From Clostridiales bacterium (lineage in GTDB: Bacteria > Bacillota > Clostridia > Oscillospirales > Oscillospiraceae): 64,000 nt of DNA. Position 1 is the stretch's first letter. Every line of letters begins with the position of its first letter. Positions 28,583 through 37,313 of this stretch are shown here, piece by piece. The notes under the pieces were generated by a model that was not told the DNA's origin, did no database searches, and worked only from the letters and a program-made list of their open reading frames with translations. The stretch lies in assembly GCA_021205725.1 (NCBI GenBank), contig JAJPWY010000033.1, positions 17,278 to 81,277 of the forward strand. Direction: 5' to 3'. Both the position numbers and the translations under genes were made by a program.

Positions 28583-28611
28583 ATCATAGCACATCCGGTC
28601 ATAAATGACAA
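28583..28611 (-). promoter_or_regulatory. Promoter of the CMD-cupin gene
   Basis: On the minus strand TTGTCA (28606-28611) and TATGAT (28583-28588) are separated by 17 bp. Confidence 0.7.
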
Positions 28612-28663
28612 ATACCCAAAAAGCAGCCATGACTATGCTTCTGGGGCATACCTGATCGCAAAG

Positions 28664-28695
28664 AAATGCACCGCCCCGGTCGGGACGGTGCATTT
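28664..28695 (-). terminator. Terminator of the queH-ymdB-lepB operon
   Basis: On the minus strand AAATGCACCG and CGGTGCATTT form a perfect 10-bp stem with a 12-nt loop just after the lepB stop, ending in a T-rich stretch. Confidence 0.8.
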
Positions 28696-28712
28696 TGTAT
28701 CAGATGGATGAA

Positions 28713-29309
28713 TCACGTCCCCAGCCACTGGATGTGGGAAAAGGGGAAAAAGACGCAGACCGCCTCGCCGATGATATAGCCCTCGTCCACCAGGCCCAGG
28801 GCCTGGGTGAAGCGGCTGTCGGTGGAGTGGTTCCGGTTGTCCCCCATGACGAAGACGGAGCCCTCCGGGACGACGACGGTGGTCACGTCTCCCTTCTCCT
28901 CCATGATGTCCTCGTCCTCCTGGTTCAGATAGTCCTCCACCAGCAGCACGCCGTCCACATAGACCTTGTTTTCGGCGTAGTCGATCTCCACCGTCTGGCC
29001 CCCTGTGGCGATGATGCGCTTGACGATGGTCTCCTGGATGGCCTCCGTCTCCTTGTGGATGATGACCACGTCTCCCGCCTGGGGCTCGTAATTCAGCCGC
29101 CAGGCCAGGAGCAGATCCCCGTCGTGGAGGGTGGGGTACATGGAGCTGCCCACCACCACAATGAGCTGGGTCATAAAGTGAAAGAGAATGATGACCACCG
29201 CCAGCACCACGGTCAGAATCTTCAGCTCGCTGTATACATCCTGCTGCCAGGTGCTTTTTTTCGCCTCCGGCCCATCGTCGGGAAGGGTCTGCTTTTCCTC
29301 GTCTGCCAT
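28713..29309 (-). CDS. lepB: Signal peptidase I
   Basis: Type I signal peptidase cleaves signal peptides at the outer face of the membrane. The 198 residues have one membrane helix (about 27-48). The catalytic serine lies in GSSMYPTL and the catalytic lysine in VKRIIATGG. The box D/E pattern EGSVFVMGDNRNHSTDSR is also present. I chose the ATG at 29309 with AAGGAG nine bases upstream; the longer open frame extends into ymdB without sense. It lies 13 nt after ymdB on the same strand. Confidence 0.95.
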   Translation of the reverse strand: MADEEKQTLPDDGPEAKKSTWQQDVYSELKILTVVLAVVIILFHFMTQLIVVVGSSMYPTLHDGDLLLAWRLNYEPQAGDVVIIHKETEAIQETIVKRIIATGGQTVEIDYAENKVYVDGVLLVEDYLNQEDEDIMEEKGDVTTVVVPEGSVFVMGDNRNHSTDSRFTQALGLVDEGYIIGEAVCVFFPFSHIQWLGT

Positions 29310-29322
29310 GCTGTCTGTCTCC

Positions 29323-30114
29323 TTACCTGTGGCGGCTGCCGTCCAGCCGGAGCTGTTTGACGCCGACACATTTCCCGCTGGCGGTATCCAGAGTGAACAC
29401 CGCAGCCTCCAGTTTGCTGGGGCCATCCGCCGCCTCGTACTTCTGGGGCAGGCCCCCGAGAAATTTGTTGATGGACTGCTCCGGCTTGACGCCCAGCACC
29501 GAGTGGGCGGGGCCGGTCATGCCCAGGTCGGTGATATACCCGGTGCCTCCGGGGAGCACCTGTCCGTCCGCCGTGGGGACGTGGGTATGGGTGCCCCACA
29601 GGGCGGAGACCCGCCCGTCCAGATACCAGCCCATGGCCAGCTTTTCGCTGGTGGCCTCGGCGTGGAAGTCCACCAGAACCACGTCTGCCTCCATCTGCTT
29701 TAAGACGGCGTCCGCCGTGGTGAAGGGGTTCTCCACATTGGGGTCCATGGAGACCCGGCCGATCAGGTTGACCACCCCGATGCGCAGTCCCCTTGGCCCG
29801 TCGTAGACGTGCCAGCCCCGGCCGGGGGAGCGGGGGGCAAAGTTGGCTGGCCGGAGCAGGCAGGGGTTGGCGTCCAGGGTGTCGGCGATGCGGAGCTTCC
29901 CCCAGGTGTGGTTGCCCAGGGTGATGACGTCCGCCCCGGCGTCCAGAATCTCCTCCGCCTGATGGGGGAGCAGGCCGTTTCCGGCGGCGTTCTCCCCGTT
30001 GACCACGGCGAAGTCGATGGCCTCCTCCCGCCGGAGGCGGCGGAGATTGCGGCTGAGGCAGTCCAGCCCGGACTGGGCCACCACGTCCCCCACCGCCAGA
30101 ATGTTGACCGTCAT
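29323..30114 (-). CDS. ymdB: YmdB-family metallophosphoesterase (TIGR00282)
   Basis: YmdB-like proteins are cyclic-nucleotide/phosphodiester hydrolases; in Bacillus one affects biofilm and motility decisions. The 263 residues show the metallophosphoesterase ligands in VGDVV, VVNGENAAGN, LGNHTW, VDFHAEATSEK and GTHTHVPTAD. It lies between queH (17 nt) and lepB (13 nt), so the three genes are one transcript. Confidence 0.93.
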   Translation of the reverse strand: MTVNILAVGDVVAQSGLDCLSRNLRRLRREEAIDFAVVNGENAAGNGLLPHQAEEILDAGADVITLGNHTWGKLRIADTLDANPCLLRPANFAPRSPGRGWHVYDGPRGLRIGVVNLIGRVSMDPNVENPFTTADAVLKQMEADVVLVDFHAEATSEKLAMGWYLDGRVSALWGTHTHVPTADGQVLPGGTGYITDLGMTGPAHSVLGVKPEQSINKFLGGLPQKYEAADGPSKLEAAVFTLDTASGKCVGVKQLRLDGSRHR

Positions 30115-30131
30115 AAGGCGCTCTCTCCCTC

Positions 30132-30677
30132 TTACGGAATCCGCTTCTTCGGCTTGATGTACCGCTCCTCCTCGGAGAAGATACAGCCGCAGTACTTCTG
30201 CATATAGAACCCCAGCTCTCTGGCCCGATCCTGCCCCTGGCGGAACAGGGGGCGGAAGTCCCGGTAGAGGAATTCCACGTGATACGCATCTCCGGCGGCC
30301 TGGGCCACCTGGCGGAGGAGGTCGTGCTTCTGATAGGGGCTGATGAACAGGCTGGAGGTGAAGCTGTCAAAGCCGTTTTCCGCGGCGTACTCCGCCGCCC
30401 GGTACAGCCGCATCTCATAGCACTTGACGCAGCGGTTTTCAATGTCCTCCGCCACCGCCCGGACAAAGGGCCGGAGGGCGTATTCGTTGATCACCACCAG
30501 AGGCAGGTCGATGGTTTTGGCGTACGCCTCCAGGGTGTTCCGTCTGGCCCGGTATTCCGTCACCGGGTGGATGTTGGGATTGTACCAGAAGCCGGTGACC
30601 TCCCGCCCCTCCTCCCGGAGGGTGTCGATGCACATATTGGCGCAGGGGGCGCAGCAGCAGTGAAGCAGGGTTTTCAT
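30132..30677 (-). CDS. queH: Epoxyqueuosine reductase QueH
   Basis: QueH completes queuosine synthesis on tRNA by reducing epoxyqueuosine, replacing QueG in many anaerobes. The 181 residues contain the paired cysteine motifs: CCCAPC at residues 7-12, RCVKCYEMR in the middle and the late KYCGCIFSEEER. These match the QueH (DUF208) family, which binds a [4Fe-4S] cluster and a second metal. The ATG at 30677 begins the queH-ymdB-lepB operon. Confidence 0.94.
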   Translation of the reverse strand: MKTLLHCCCAPCANMCIDTLREEGREVTGFWYNPNIHPVTEYRARRNTLEAYAKTIDLPLVVINEYALRPFVRAVAEDIENRCVKCYEMRLYRAAEYAAENGFDSFTSSLFISPYQKHDLLRQVAQAAGDAYHVEFLYRDFRPLFRQGQDRARELGFYMQKYCGCIFSEEERYIKPKKRIP

Positions 30678-30887
30678 AAAGGGGCCGTCCTTTGTCCGTT
30701 CGTTTGTCGGCCCGGCGCATTTGACGCACCGGTATCACGTAGTATAACACATTCTTTCCGGAATGAGAAGGGGCGACGGGTCAATTTGCCGCCGTTTCAG
30801 CGGGCCCCAGGCGGCTTGCCGTTCCCCCTGTTCCGGCGGTGGAACGGCTCTTTTTTTCAAATTCAGAAGAATTCAGAACTTTCTCTG

Positions 30888-30916
30888 TTGCATCCGGCAC
30901 AAAAACGTTTTATGAT
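30888..30916 (+). promoter_or_regulatory. Promoter of the GH3 gene
   Basis: TTGCAT (30888-30893) and TATGAT (30911-30916) are separated by 17 bp; the -10 ends 24 bp before the ATG at 30941. Confidence 0.6.
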
Positions 30917-30940
30917 AGTCGCAGAGGAAGGTGTTGCAAT

Positions 30941-32470
30941 ATGTCGGGACAAAATCGGAAGAAACGCCGCTCCGGTCTGATCCCCTATCTGCTAATCTTT
31001 GCGCTGGTGATGGGAGGTCTGGGCCTGGCCGCTGCCAAATTCTGGGATTATACCCAGGGAAGCACCCCCTCCACAGCGACCGTCAACACTGCGCCCGCCG
31101 ATGAACCGGATTCGCAGGACGCCCAGGACGCAGCTGACCGGGCGGCACGGGAGGCGGCGGAGCAGGCGGAGCTGTCGGAGCCTGAGCCGGACGGGACAGA
31201 GGATGCCGGGGAGCAGGCACAGCCGGAGGAGGGAGCTCCCGACACGGAGGAGGCGCAGACCTCCCCGGAGGAGGACGCCCAGACCGGGCCGGACACCGGC
31301 GACACGGAGACGGAGCAGGAGCAGACGACAGAGGAGGACACGTCAGAACCGGCGGAACAGGAGGATACCAGTGTGGAGCCGGACAACGCCTCCCGTGCCC
31401 TGACCGTGGACGAGGCCGCCCAGGTGCTGCTGGAGGGCATGACCCTTCACGAGAAGGTCTGCCAGCTGTTCATCGTCACCCCGGAGGAGCTGACGGGCAT
31501 CTCCGGCACCGCCACCGTGGGCGGAGCCTCCACGAAATCCGCTCTCCAGGATTACCCCGTGGGCGGGCTGGTCTATTTCGCCGGGAACATCCTCACCCCG
31601 GATCAGTGTACCTCTATGATCGAAAACACCCAGAGCTACAGCCAGCTGGGGCTGTTCATCGCCGTGGACGAGGAGGGCGGGACGGTGGCCCGGATCGGGC
31701 GCAATTCCGCCATGGGAACCACCTCCTTCCCCAACATGGCCACCGTGGGCGCTCAGGGCACGGACGCCGCCTACAACGTGGGCCTGACCATCGGCAGCGA
31801 GATCACGCAGTTCGGCTTCAACCTGGACTTTGCCCCGGTAGCAGATGTAAACACCAACCCGGACAACCCGGTCATCGGCAGCAGGGCCTTTAGCAGCGAT
31901 GCGGAGAAGGCGGCGGAGCTGGTGGCCTCGGCAGTCCAGGGCTTCCGGGACGGGGGCATCCTCTGCTGCCTGAAGCACTTCCCCGGCCATGGGGACACCG
32001 CCACCGACTCCCACTACGGCCTGGCGGAGACCACCAAGACGCTGGACGAGCTGCGGGAGACGGAGTTCCTGCCCTTCCAGGCGGGCATCGACGCCGGAGC
32101 GGAGCTGGTCATGGTGGGGCACATCTCCACCCCCAACATCACCGGAGACAGCGTCCCCGCCTCTCTGTCGTCCTACATGGTCACGGACATCCTCCGGGGC
32201 GAGCTGGGCTTTGACGGGCTGGTGGTCACCGACTCCCTCTCTATGGAGGCTGTCACCGACCAGTACGGCTCCGGCGAGGCCGCTGTCCTGGCGGTGCAGG
32301 CGGGAGTAGACCTGCTGCTCATGCCGGAGGATCTGTCCGCCGCCGTCTCCGCCCTGGAGAGCGCCGTGGACAACGGTACGCTCACCGAGAGCCGCATCGA
32401 CGAGAGCGTGCTGCGTATCCTGTCGGTCAAGCTGGAATACGGGATCATCGACATTCGCACAGTGAGCTGA
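30941..32470 (+). CDS. Membrane-anchored glycoside hydrolase family 3 protein (beta-N-acetylhexosaminidase, NagZ-like)
   Basis: The 509 residues have a basic N-terminus and one membrane helix (about 12-32), then a very acidic, Glu/Asp/Gln-rich linker (about 45-140), then a GH3 catalytic domain. The NagZ-type motif KHFPGHGDTATDSHYGL (Lys-His... Asp-Ser-His) supplies the His-Asp general acid/base of this subfamily, and the nucleophilic Asp is in VTDSLSMEAV. Such enzymes remove N-acetylglucosamine from muropeptides during wall recycling. The ATG at 30941 has AGGAAGG nine bases upstream; a longer frame to 30839 lies over the promoter. It is probably an outer-face enzyme. Confidence 0.9.
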   Translation: MSGQNRKKRRSGLIPYLLIFALVMGGLGLAAAKFWDYTQGSTPSTATVNTAPADEPDSQDAQDAADRAAREAAEQAELSEPEPDGTEDAGEQAQPEEGAPDTEEAQTSPEEDAQTGPDTGDTETEQEQTTEEDTSEPAEQEDTSVEPDNASRALTVDEAAQVLLEGMTLHEKVCQLFIVTPEELTGISGTATVGGASTKSALQDYPVGGLVYFAGNILTPDQCTSMIENTQSYSQLGLFIAVDEEGGTVARIGRNSAMGTTSFPNMATVGAQGTDAAYNVGLTIGSEITQFGFNLDFAPVADVNTNPDNPVIGSRAFSSDAEKAAELVASAVQGFRDGGILCCLKHFPGHGDTATDSHYGLAETTKTLDELRETEFLPFQAGIDAGAELVMVGHISTPNITGDSVPASLSSYMVTDILRGELGFDGLVVTDSLSMEAVTDQYGSGEAAVLAVQAGVDLLLMPEDLSAAVSALESAVDNGTLTESRIDESVLRILSVKLEYGIIDIRTVS

Positions 32471-32479
32471 TATAGAGAA

Positions 32480-32512
32480 GCACGGCCGGGCCCAAAATGA
32501 GCCCGGCCGTGC
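32480..32512. terminator. Terminator-like hairpin between the GH3 and LacI genes
   Basis: GCACGGCCGGGC (32480-32491) and GCCCGGCCGTGC (32501-32512) form a perfect 12-bp stem with a 9-nt loop. The T tract is weak on both strands, but the position between convergent genes fits a shared terminator. Confidence 0.65.
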
Positions 32513-32533
32513 CGTCTGTCACAAGAATTGTTT

Positions 32534-33544
32534 TTATCGTTGTGCCACTGAGCCGCCCGCCCGGAAGGTGGGCTGGAGCTGGATATGCTGGTGCCCGCCG
32601 GTGCCCTCGATCACCTGGGTCAGGATACGGACGCAGGTTCGGCCCAGCTCCTCCTGGGGCTGTACCAGGGTGGTCAGAGGCGGGAGGGTGTACTCCGTGG
32701 TCTCCAGGCCGTCCAGACCCATCACTGAGCAATCCTCCGGCACCCTTCGCCCGCCGTCGTGGAGGGCCTTGATTGCCGTCAGAGCCAGCATATCCGAGAT
32801 GGCCAGCACCGCCGTACACGGCTCCCCGCTCTCCAGCAGCTCCCGGACGGCGGCATAGCCGAAGTTCATGTCATACCCTGCGCACTCCAGCACCAGCCGC
32901 TCCCGCAGAGAGATGCCCAGCTGCTCCAGCGCCCGGCAATAGCCCCGGTAGCGGAGCTCCCCCACCGAGCGGTCATGGGTGTCCGGCAGGAGCAGGGCGA
33001 TGTCCCTGTGCCCCATCTGATGGAGGTACTCCACCGCCCGGAATGCGGCCTCCTCGTCGTCGATGGTCACGGAGGAGTACTCGCTCTCCGGCAGGTCGCC
33101 AAAGCAGTTTTCATACGTACAGCAGGCAAAGGGAACCGTCACCGCCGCCGCCTGCTCCGCCGTGGAGTCAGAGCGGCCGCCCAGCAGAATGATGCCCTTC
33201 AGCTTTTCCGAGCGCTCCAGCTTCGCAGCGTAGGCCAACTCGTCCTGCTCCCGTTTCACCTGACGGAGACAGACGCCATAGCCCCGCTCCTCCAATTCTC
33301 CTTCGATCGCCTCCAAAATCGGCGCATGGAATGGATTCCCGCTCCCACAGGTAATCACACCGATGGTGTTGCGCTGGGGCCGCACCAGATTCCTCGCTGC
33401 GCTATTGGGGATAAAGTGATGCTCCTCTACCACAGCCAGAACCTGTGCCCGGATCGGCGCACTGACATCGGGGTGATTATTCAGGACACGGGATACCGTG
33501 CTGACGGAGACGCCTGCCATCCGCGCAATATCCTTGATTGTCAT
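32534..33544 (-). CDS. LacI-family transcriptional regulator
   Basis: The 336 residues open with the LacI-type helix-turn-helix (TIKDIARMAGVSVSTVSRVLNN; residues 2-23) and the hinge helix region, followed by a periplasmic-binding-protein-like sensor domain (about 60-330, VITCGSGNPFHAPILEAIEGELEERG). The effector is probably a sugar or related small molecule, unknown here. The promoter lies at 33722-33750 and two LacI-like operator candidates at 33847-33882. Its target may be itself or a distant gene, as no sugar transporter or catabolic gene flanks it. Confidence 0.92.
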   Translation of the reverse strand: MTIKDIARMAGVSVSTVSRVLNNHPDVSAPIRAQVLAVVEEHHFIPNSAARNLVRPQRNTIGVITCGSGNPFHAPILEAIEGELEERGYGVCLRQVKREQDELAYAAKLERSEKLKGIILLGGRSDSTAEQAAAVTVPFACCTYENCFGDLPESEYSSVTIDDEEAAFRAVEYLHQMGHRDIALLLPDTHDRSVGELRYRGYCRALEQLGISLRERLVLECAGYDMNFGYAAVRELLESGEPCTAVLAISDMLALTAIKALHDGGRRVPEDCSVMGLDGLETTEYTLPPLTTLVQPQEELGRTCVRILTQVIEGTGGHQHIQLQPTFRAGGSVAQR

Positions 33545-33721
33545 GTCACCTCATCCTTCCCGGTCAGTCTGTTTGCTTGGGGATCGCCAACCCAAATTGT
33601 GTATTCCTTCTTCGCCGGTTATCTATCCGCCGGGATGGGAGCAGCGGTGCGCACACCTCCCGGAGTCCTCCCCCGGGAACCGCTGTCCACTTCCGGCTTA
33701 CTTCCTTTTTTACTTTTATCT

Positions 33722-33750
33722 AGTTTAGCGTATAACGATACAAAAGTCAA
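33722..33750 (-). promoter_or_regulatory. Promoter of the LacI-family gene
   Basis: On the minus strand TTGACT (33745-33750) and TAAACT (33722-33727) are separated by 17 bp. The leader to the ATG at 33544 is about 170 nt and shows no clear feature. Confidence 0.6.
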
Positions 33751-33846
33751 TCCTATTTTTGGCATTTTGTACATCATTTTCCACACTTTTTCGGATTTGT
33801 CCTTTTTTCCAACGGAAAAAGTCATTGTTTCGCTTCAGGAAAGGAA

Positions 33847-33882
33847 TTGGAAACGTTCCAGATGGCTGTGGAAGCGTTTATT
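33847..33882. promoter_or_regulatory. Two LacI/CcpA-type operator candidates
   Basis: TTGGAAACGTTCCA (33847-33860) and TGTGGAAGCGTTTATT (33867-33882) both contain the central CG of LacI-family sites and are spaced 20 bp apart. They lie about 100 bp upstream of the lacI-like promoter. Autoregulation or catabolite control is inferred. Confidence 0.4.
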
Positions 33883-33904
33883 TGATCCTTTTTTACGTCA
33901 AAAG

Positions 33905-33940
33905 GAGCGCTGCGGAGATGGGAGACCGCAGCGCTTCTTT
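33905..33940 (+). terminator. Terminator-like hairpin with no visible upstream gene
   Basis: AGCGCTGCGG (33905-33914) and CCGCAGCGCT (33925-33934) form a perfect 10-bp stem followed by TCTTTT on the plus strand, with a T-rich tail on the minus strand as well. No plus-strand gene ends before it. It could end a short RNA starting within 33760-33900, or act from the minus side. Confidence 0.6.
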
Positions 33941-34013
33941 TCGTGATGCCCTGTCTTGCCGCCGCCCCTCTTTTCCCGTCGGCTGCACGGCGGCACATTT
34001 ACGGGGCAGGCAC

Positions 34014-34048
34014 TTGAAAAACCATAAACCCTATAGTATAATGGGTTT
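34014..34048 (+). promoter_or_regulatory. Promoter and operator of the Rrf2-family gene
   Basis: TTGAAA (34014-34019) and a perfect TATAAT (34037-34042) are 17 bp apart. The inverted repeat AAACCC-N11-GGGTTT (34026-34048) overlaps the -10, as expected for an autoregulated repressor. Confidence 0.65.
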
Positions 34049-34071
34049 TATCATTTCACGAGGTGAACCGT

Positions 34072-34500
34072 ATGATTTCAACAAGAGGCCGCTACGCCCT
34101 GCGGGTCATGATCGACCTGGCGGAGCATCAGGGCGGCGGCTATGTGCCCCTGAAGGAGATCGCCGACCGGCAGGAGATCTCCGAGAAGTATCTGGAGAAT
34201 ATCCTGAAGGCTCTGGTGCAGAACCGACTGCTCACCGGCCTCCGGGGCAAGGGGGGCGGCTATCGTCTGGTCCGCCCCCCGGAGGAGTATACGGTGGCCA
34301 GCGTCCTCCGGCTCACCGAGGTGAGCATGGCCCCGGTGTCCTGCCTGGAGCCGGGGGCGGAGCAGTGTCCCCGGATGTCCGGCTGCCGCACCCTGCCCAT
34401 GTGGAAAAAGCTGGACGACATGGTCAGCGGCTATCTGGACAGCGTCACCATCGCCGACCTGATGGAGACGGAGAGCGAGGGAAACGACTACGTCATCTGA
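34072..34500 (+). CDS. Rrf2-family transcriptional regulator (IscR-like)
   Basis: The 142 residues start with the Rrf2 pattern ISTRGRYALRVMIDLAEHQ and contain the winged helix with the EKYLENILKAL recognition stretch and RGKGGGYRL. The three cysteines spaced C-x7-C-x5-C (SCLEPGAEQCPRMSGC) match the cluster-binding loop of IscR-like members, so an Fe-S-sensing repressor is likely. No isc/suf genes lie downstream; the next gene is clpC on the other strand, and the two stop regions overlap by 13 nt. The ATG at 34072 has AGGTGA five bases upstream. Confidence 0.85.
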   Translation: MISTRGRYALRVMIDLAEHQGGGYVPLKEIADRQEISEKYLENILKALVQNRLLTGLRGKGGGYRLVRPPEEYTVASVLRLTEVSMAPVSCLEPGAEQCPRMSGCRTLPMWKKLDDMVSGYLDSVTIADLMETESEGNDYVI

Positions 34501-36926
34501 GGCCCATTCTCTGTCGACAATGTCAGCTGCTCCCCCGACGCCGAGACGGTGAGAACGGAACCGGCGGGCAGCCTTCCCTCCAGCAGCAGCCGGGAGGCGG
34601 GATCCTCGACGCTGCGGCGGATATACCGGCGCAGCGGCCGGGCGCCATAGCTCCTGTCCTGTCCCTGAGCCGCAATGACCGCCAGAGCGTCCCCGGTCAC
34701 GTTCAGGGTGACGCCCAGCCGCCGGAACCGCTCTCCCGTCTGCCGGAGTATCAGACCGGCGATCTGCCGCATCTCTCCCTCGCCCAGAGGCCGGAAGCAG
34801 ATCACCTCGTCGATGCGGTTCAGAAACTCCGGCCGGAACAGCCGGGAGAGGGCCTTTCGTGCCGCCTGGCCCTCCGCCTCCTGTCCCGGCGTGCCGAAGC
34901 CCAGGGGCTGGCGGGCCTTTGCCAGCTCGTCTCCTCCTGCGTTGGTGGTCATCACCAGCACCGTATTGCGAAAATCCGCCCGTTGGCCCTGGCTGTCCGT
35001 GAGGGAGCCCTCCTCCATGATCTGGAGGAGCAGGTTCCACACGTCGGCGTGGGCCTTTTCCAATTCGTCCAGCAGGATGACCCGATAGGGCCGCTGCCGC
35101 ACCGCCTCGGTGAGCCGTCCGCCCTCCTCGTGGCCCACATAGCCCGGCGGGGAGCCGATGAGCCGGGAGACGGAGTGGGCCTCCATATACTCGCTCATGT
35201 CCAGCCGCAGCAGGGCGCTCTGGTCCCCGAACAGCGCCTCCGCCAGGGCACGGCACAGCTCCGTCTTGCCCACCCCGGAGGAGCCGGCAAACAGGAAGCA
35301 GCCGATGGGCCTTGTCTCCTCCTGGAGCCCTGCCCGGCTCCGGCGGATGGCGGCGCTGACCGCCTGCACCGCCTCGTCCTGGCCTATCACCCGGCGGCGG
35401 AGCCGCTCCTCCAGACAGAGCAGCCGCTCCGCCTCCCCCTGGGTGATGCTCTGCAACGGCACCCCTGTCCAGCGGGCGATCACCTCCGCCACGTCCTCCG
35501 CCTCCACCTGGGGCGGGGGCTGGACGCCCGGACGTCGTCTCGCCTCCTGGAGCTGGCGGCGGAAGCTCAGCTCGGCGTCCCGGAGGAGGGCCGCCTGTTC
35601 AAAGTCCTGACTGCGCACCGTCTCCTCCAGCTGCTGCTGGACGGACTGGAGCTTCTCCTCCAGCTGGCGGCACCCGTCGGAGGGGGTCTCCAGCCGGATG
35701 CGCACCCGGGCCGCCGCCTCGTCCATCAGGTCGATGGCCTTGTCCGGCAGAAAACGATCCGGCAGATAGCGGACGGAGTAGTCCACCGCCGCCTCGATGG
35801 CCCCCTGGGAGATGGTCAGCTGGTGGTGTGCCTCGTACCGGGGCCGGAGGGACGTCAAAATCGCAACGGATGTGGCCCGATCCGGCGGCTCCACCTGGAT
35901 GGGCTGGAACCGGCGGGCCAGGGCTGCGTCCTTACAGATGTGCTTTCGATATTCCTCCTGGGTGGTGGCCCCAATGACCTGTAGCTCTCCCCGGCTCAGG
36001 GCGGGCTTGAGAATGTCCGCTGCGTCGATGGAGCCCTCCGCCGAGCCTGCGCCGATGAGGGTGTGGATCTCGTCGATGAACAGGATGATGTTGCCCAGCC
36101 GCTGCACCTCCCGGAGGATGCGCTTCACCCGTTCCTCAAACTCTCCCCGGTACTTGGTGCCCGCCACGGTGGAGGACAAATCCACCGCCAATATCCGCCT
36201 CTCCCGCAGGGGAGAGGGCACCCGGCCGTCGGCGATCCGCTGGGCCAGAGCCTCCGCCACGGCGGTCTTGCCCACCCCCGGGTCGCCCAGGAGGATGGGG
36301 TTGTTCTTTGTCCGGCGGCAGAGGATCTGGATTATCCGGTCAAGCTCCTGCTCCCGGCCGGTCACCGGGTCTAACCGGCCATTTTCCGCCATCCGGGTCA
36401 GGTCCCGGCCAAACTGGTCCAGCAGCCGGGACTCCCGCACCGTCTCCGTCTCCCGGCCCGGCTTTCGGGAGGGGGAGGCCGCCCCGCTGCCGTCTCCCAT
36501 GAGGGCGGCCAGCTGCCGGTAGACCAGGGGACAGTCCAGCTTCGCCCGCTTCAGCAGCAGACAGGCCATCCCCTCCCGCTCCCGGAGCAGTCCCAGCATC
36601 AGGTGATCCGGCGTCACCTCGCCGCTTCGGAGGCGGCCCCGCTCCTCCGCCGCCAGCTGGATGATGTGTCGGCAGCAGGGAGTCAGCCCCAGCTCCGGGG
36701 CGGCTCCCGGCGTCCCGGCGCCCACCAGCTCCAATACCGAGCGGCGGAGGGCTGACTCCTGTACCCCGTAGCGGAGCAGCAGCTGCGCCCCCTGTCCCCG
36801 CTCGAAGTGGAGCAGGGACAGGAGCAGATGCTCCGAGCCAACGTAGCCGTGGCCCAGCCTGCTGGCGATCTCCCTGGAATAGCCGATGGCCTCCTGGGCC
36901 GTGGCGGAAAAGACTGCGTCTCCCAT
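34488..36926 (-). CDS. clpC: ClpC-type ATP-dependent protease ATPase subunit
   Basis: The 812 residues show an N-terminal Clp-N repeat domain (about 1-140: HGYVGSEHLLLSLL and VTPDHLMLGLL). The first AAA+ module has GDPGVGKT and FIDEIHTLIGAG. A UVR-like charged helix follows (about 395-425, FEQAALLRDAELSFRRQL), then the second AAA+ module with GSSGVGKT and ILLDELEKAH. An LGF tripeptide (QPLGFGTPG) in the position of the ClpP-binding loop places it with ClpC rather than ClpB. I chose the ATG at 36926 with AGGAGG seven bases upstream. Regulators of ClpC (McsA/McsB, CtsR) are not encoded nearby. Confidence 0.9.
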   Translation of the reverse strand: MGDAVFSATAQEAIGYSREIASRLGHGYVGSEHLLLSLLHFERGQGAQLLLRYGVQESALRRSVLELVGAGTPGAAPELGLTPCCRHIIQLAAEERGRLRSGEVTPDHLMLGLLREREGMACLLLKRAKLDCPLVYRQLAALMGDGSGAASPSRKPGRETETVRESRLLDQFGRDLTRMAENGRLDPVTGREQELDRIIQILCRRTKNNPILLGDPGVGKTAVAEALAQRIADGRVPSPLRERRILAVDLSSTVAGTKYRGEFEERVKRILREVQRLGNIILFIDEIHTLIGAGSAEGSIDAADILKPALSRGELQVIGATTQEEYRKHICKDAALARRFQPIQVEPPDRATSVAILTSLRPRYEAHHQLTISQGAIEAAVDYSVRYLPDRFLPDKAIDLMDEAAARVRIRLETPSDGCRQLEEKLQSVQQQLEETVRSQDFEQAALLRDAELSFRRQLQEARRRPGVQPPPQVEAEDVAEVIARWTGVPLQSITQGEAERLLCLEERLRRRVIGQDEAVQAVSAAIRRSRAGLQEETRPIGCFLFAGSSGVGKTELCRALAEALFGDQSALLRLDMSEYMEAHSVSRLIGSPPGYVGHEEGGRLTEAVRQRPYRVILLDELEKAHADVWNLLLQIMEEGSLTDSQGQRADFRNTVLVMTTNAGGDELAKARQPLGFGTPGQEAEGQAARKALSRLFRPEFLNRIDEVICFRPLGEGEMRQIAGLILRQTGERFRRLGVTLNVTGDALAVIAAQGQDRSYGARPLRRYIRRSVEDPASRLLLEGRLPAGSVLTVSASGEQLTLSTENGPQMT

Positions 36927-37053
36927 GATTTGTCCTCCTGTGAGAAGTGGCCCGGCCTTCGGGCCGGTTTCCTCTATTGTAGTCCATCGGGAGGTCATTC
37001 AAACGGGGATTGTGGGAGGGAGCAGATTTATTTGAAAACTCTGGGCCAAACTC

Positions 37054-37082
37054 TTGACATTTTTCCCCATATCCGATATTCT
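37054..37082 (+). promoter_or_regulatory. Promoter of the riboswitch-oadB transcript
   Basis: A perfect TTGACA (37054-37059) and TATTCT (37077-37082) with 17-bp spacing, about 40 bp before the riboswitch. Confidence 0.7.
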
Positions 37083-37124
37083 TTTTAACGGAGCCGCCGG
37101 AGCTTTGCCGGGCGCTCCATTCCC

Positions 37125-37219
37125 GCAGGGGGGAGTAGCTTGCGGCCGGTTTCCCGGACGTGATGGCCCCGTCAGTACGGCGCAATGCCCGGAGCCTTCT
37201 CAAAGAGCGAGACCTTTGC
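37125..37219 (+). promoter_or_regulatory. yybP-ykoY (manganese) riboswitch aptamer
   Basis: The conserved GGGGAGTAGC (37130-37139) is the family hallmark; CGCAATGCCCGGAGCC follows (37181-37196), and the 3' strand of P1 reads GAGACCTTTGC. P1 pairs GCAGGGG (from 37125) with CCTTTGC (37213-37219) using two G-U pairs. Known members bind Mn2+ and usually precede Mn transporters or TerC-like genes. Here the downstream gene is an oxaloacetate-decarboxylase beta subunit, which is unusual. Confidence 0.82.
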
Positions 37220-37265
37220 CGGAGACAGAGTGTGTATTCTTCTGTCCCCGGCAAAGGTTTTGTCT
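37212..37265 (+). terminator. Riboswitch-controlled intrinsic terminator
   Basis: ACCTTTGCCGG-AGACAGA (37212-37229) pairs with TCTGTCCCCGGCAAAGGT (37241-37258) with one mismatch, followed by a T-rich tract. The 5' strand contains the 3' half of riboswitch P1, so the two structures exclude each other. Mn2+ binding should therefore prevent termination and switch the gene on. Confidence 0.85.
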
Positions 37266-37313
37266 TTCTCCCCTCTCCTGTAGCACTGAGACACAGAAAG
37301 GAGCGTTTTCCCT

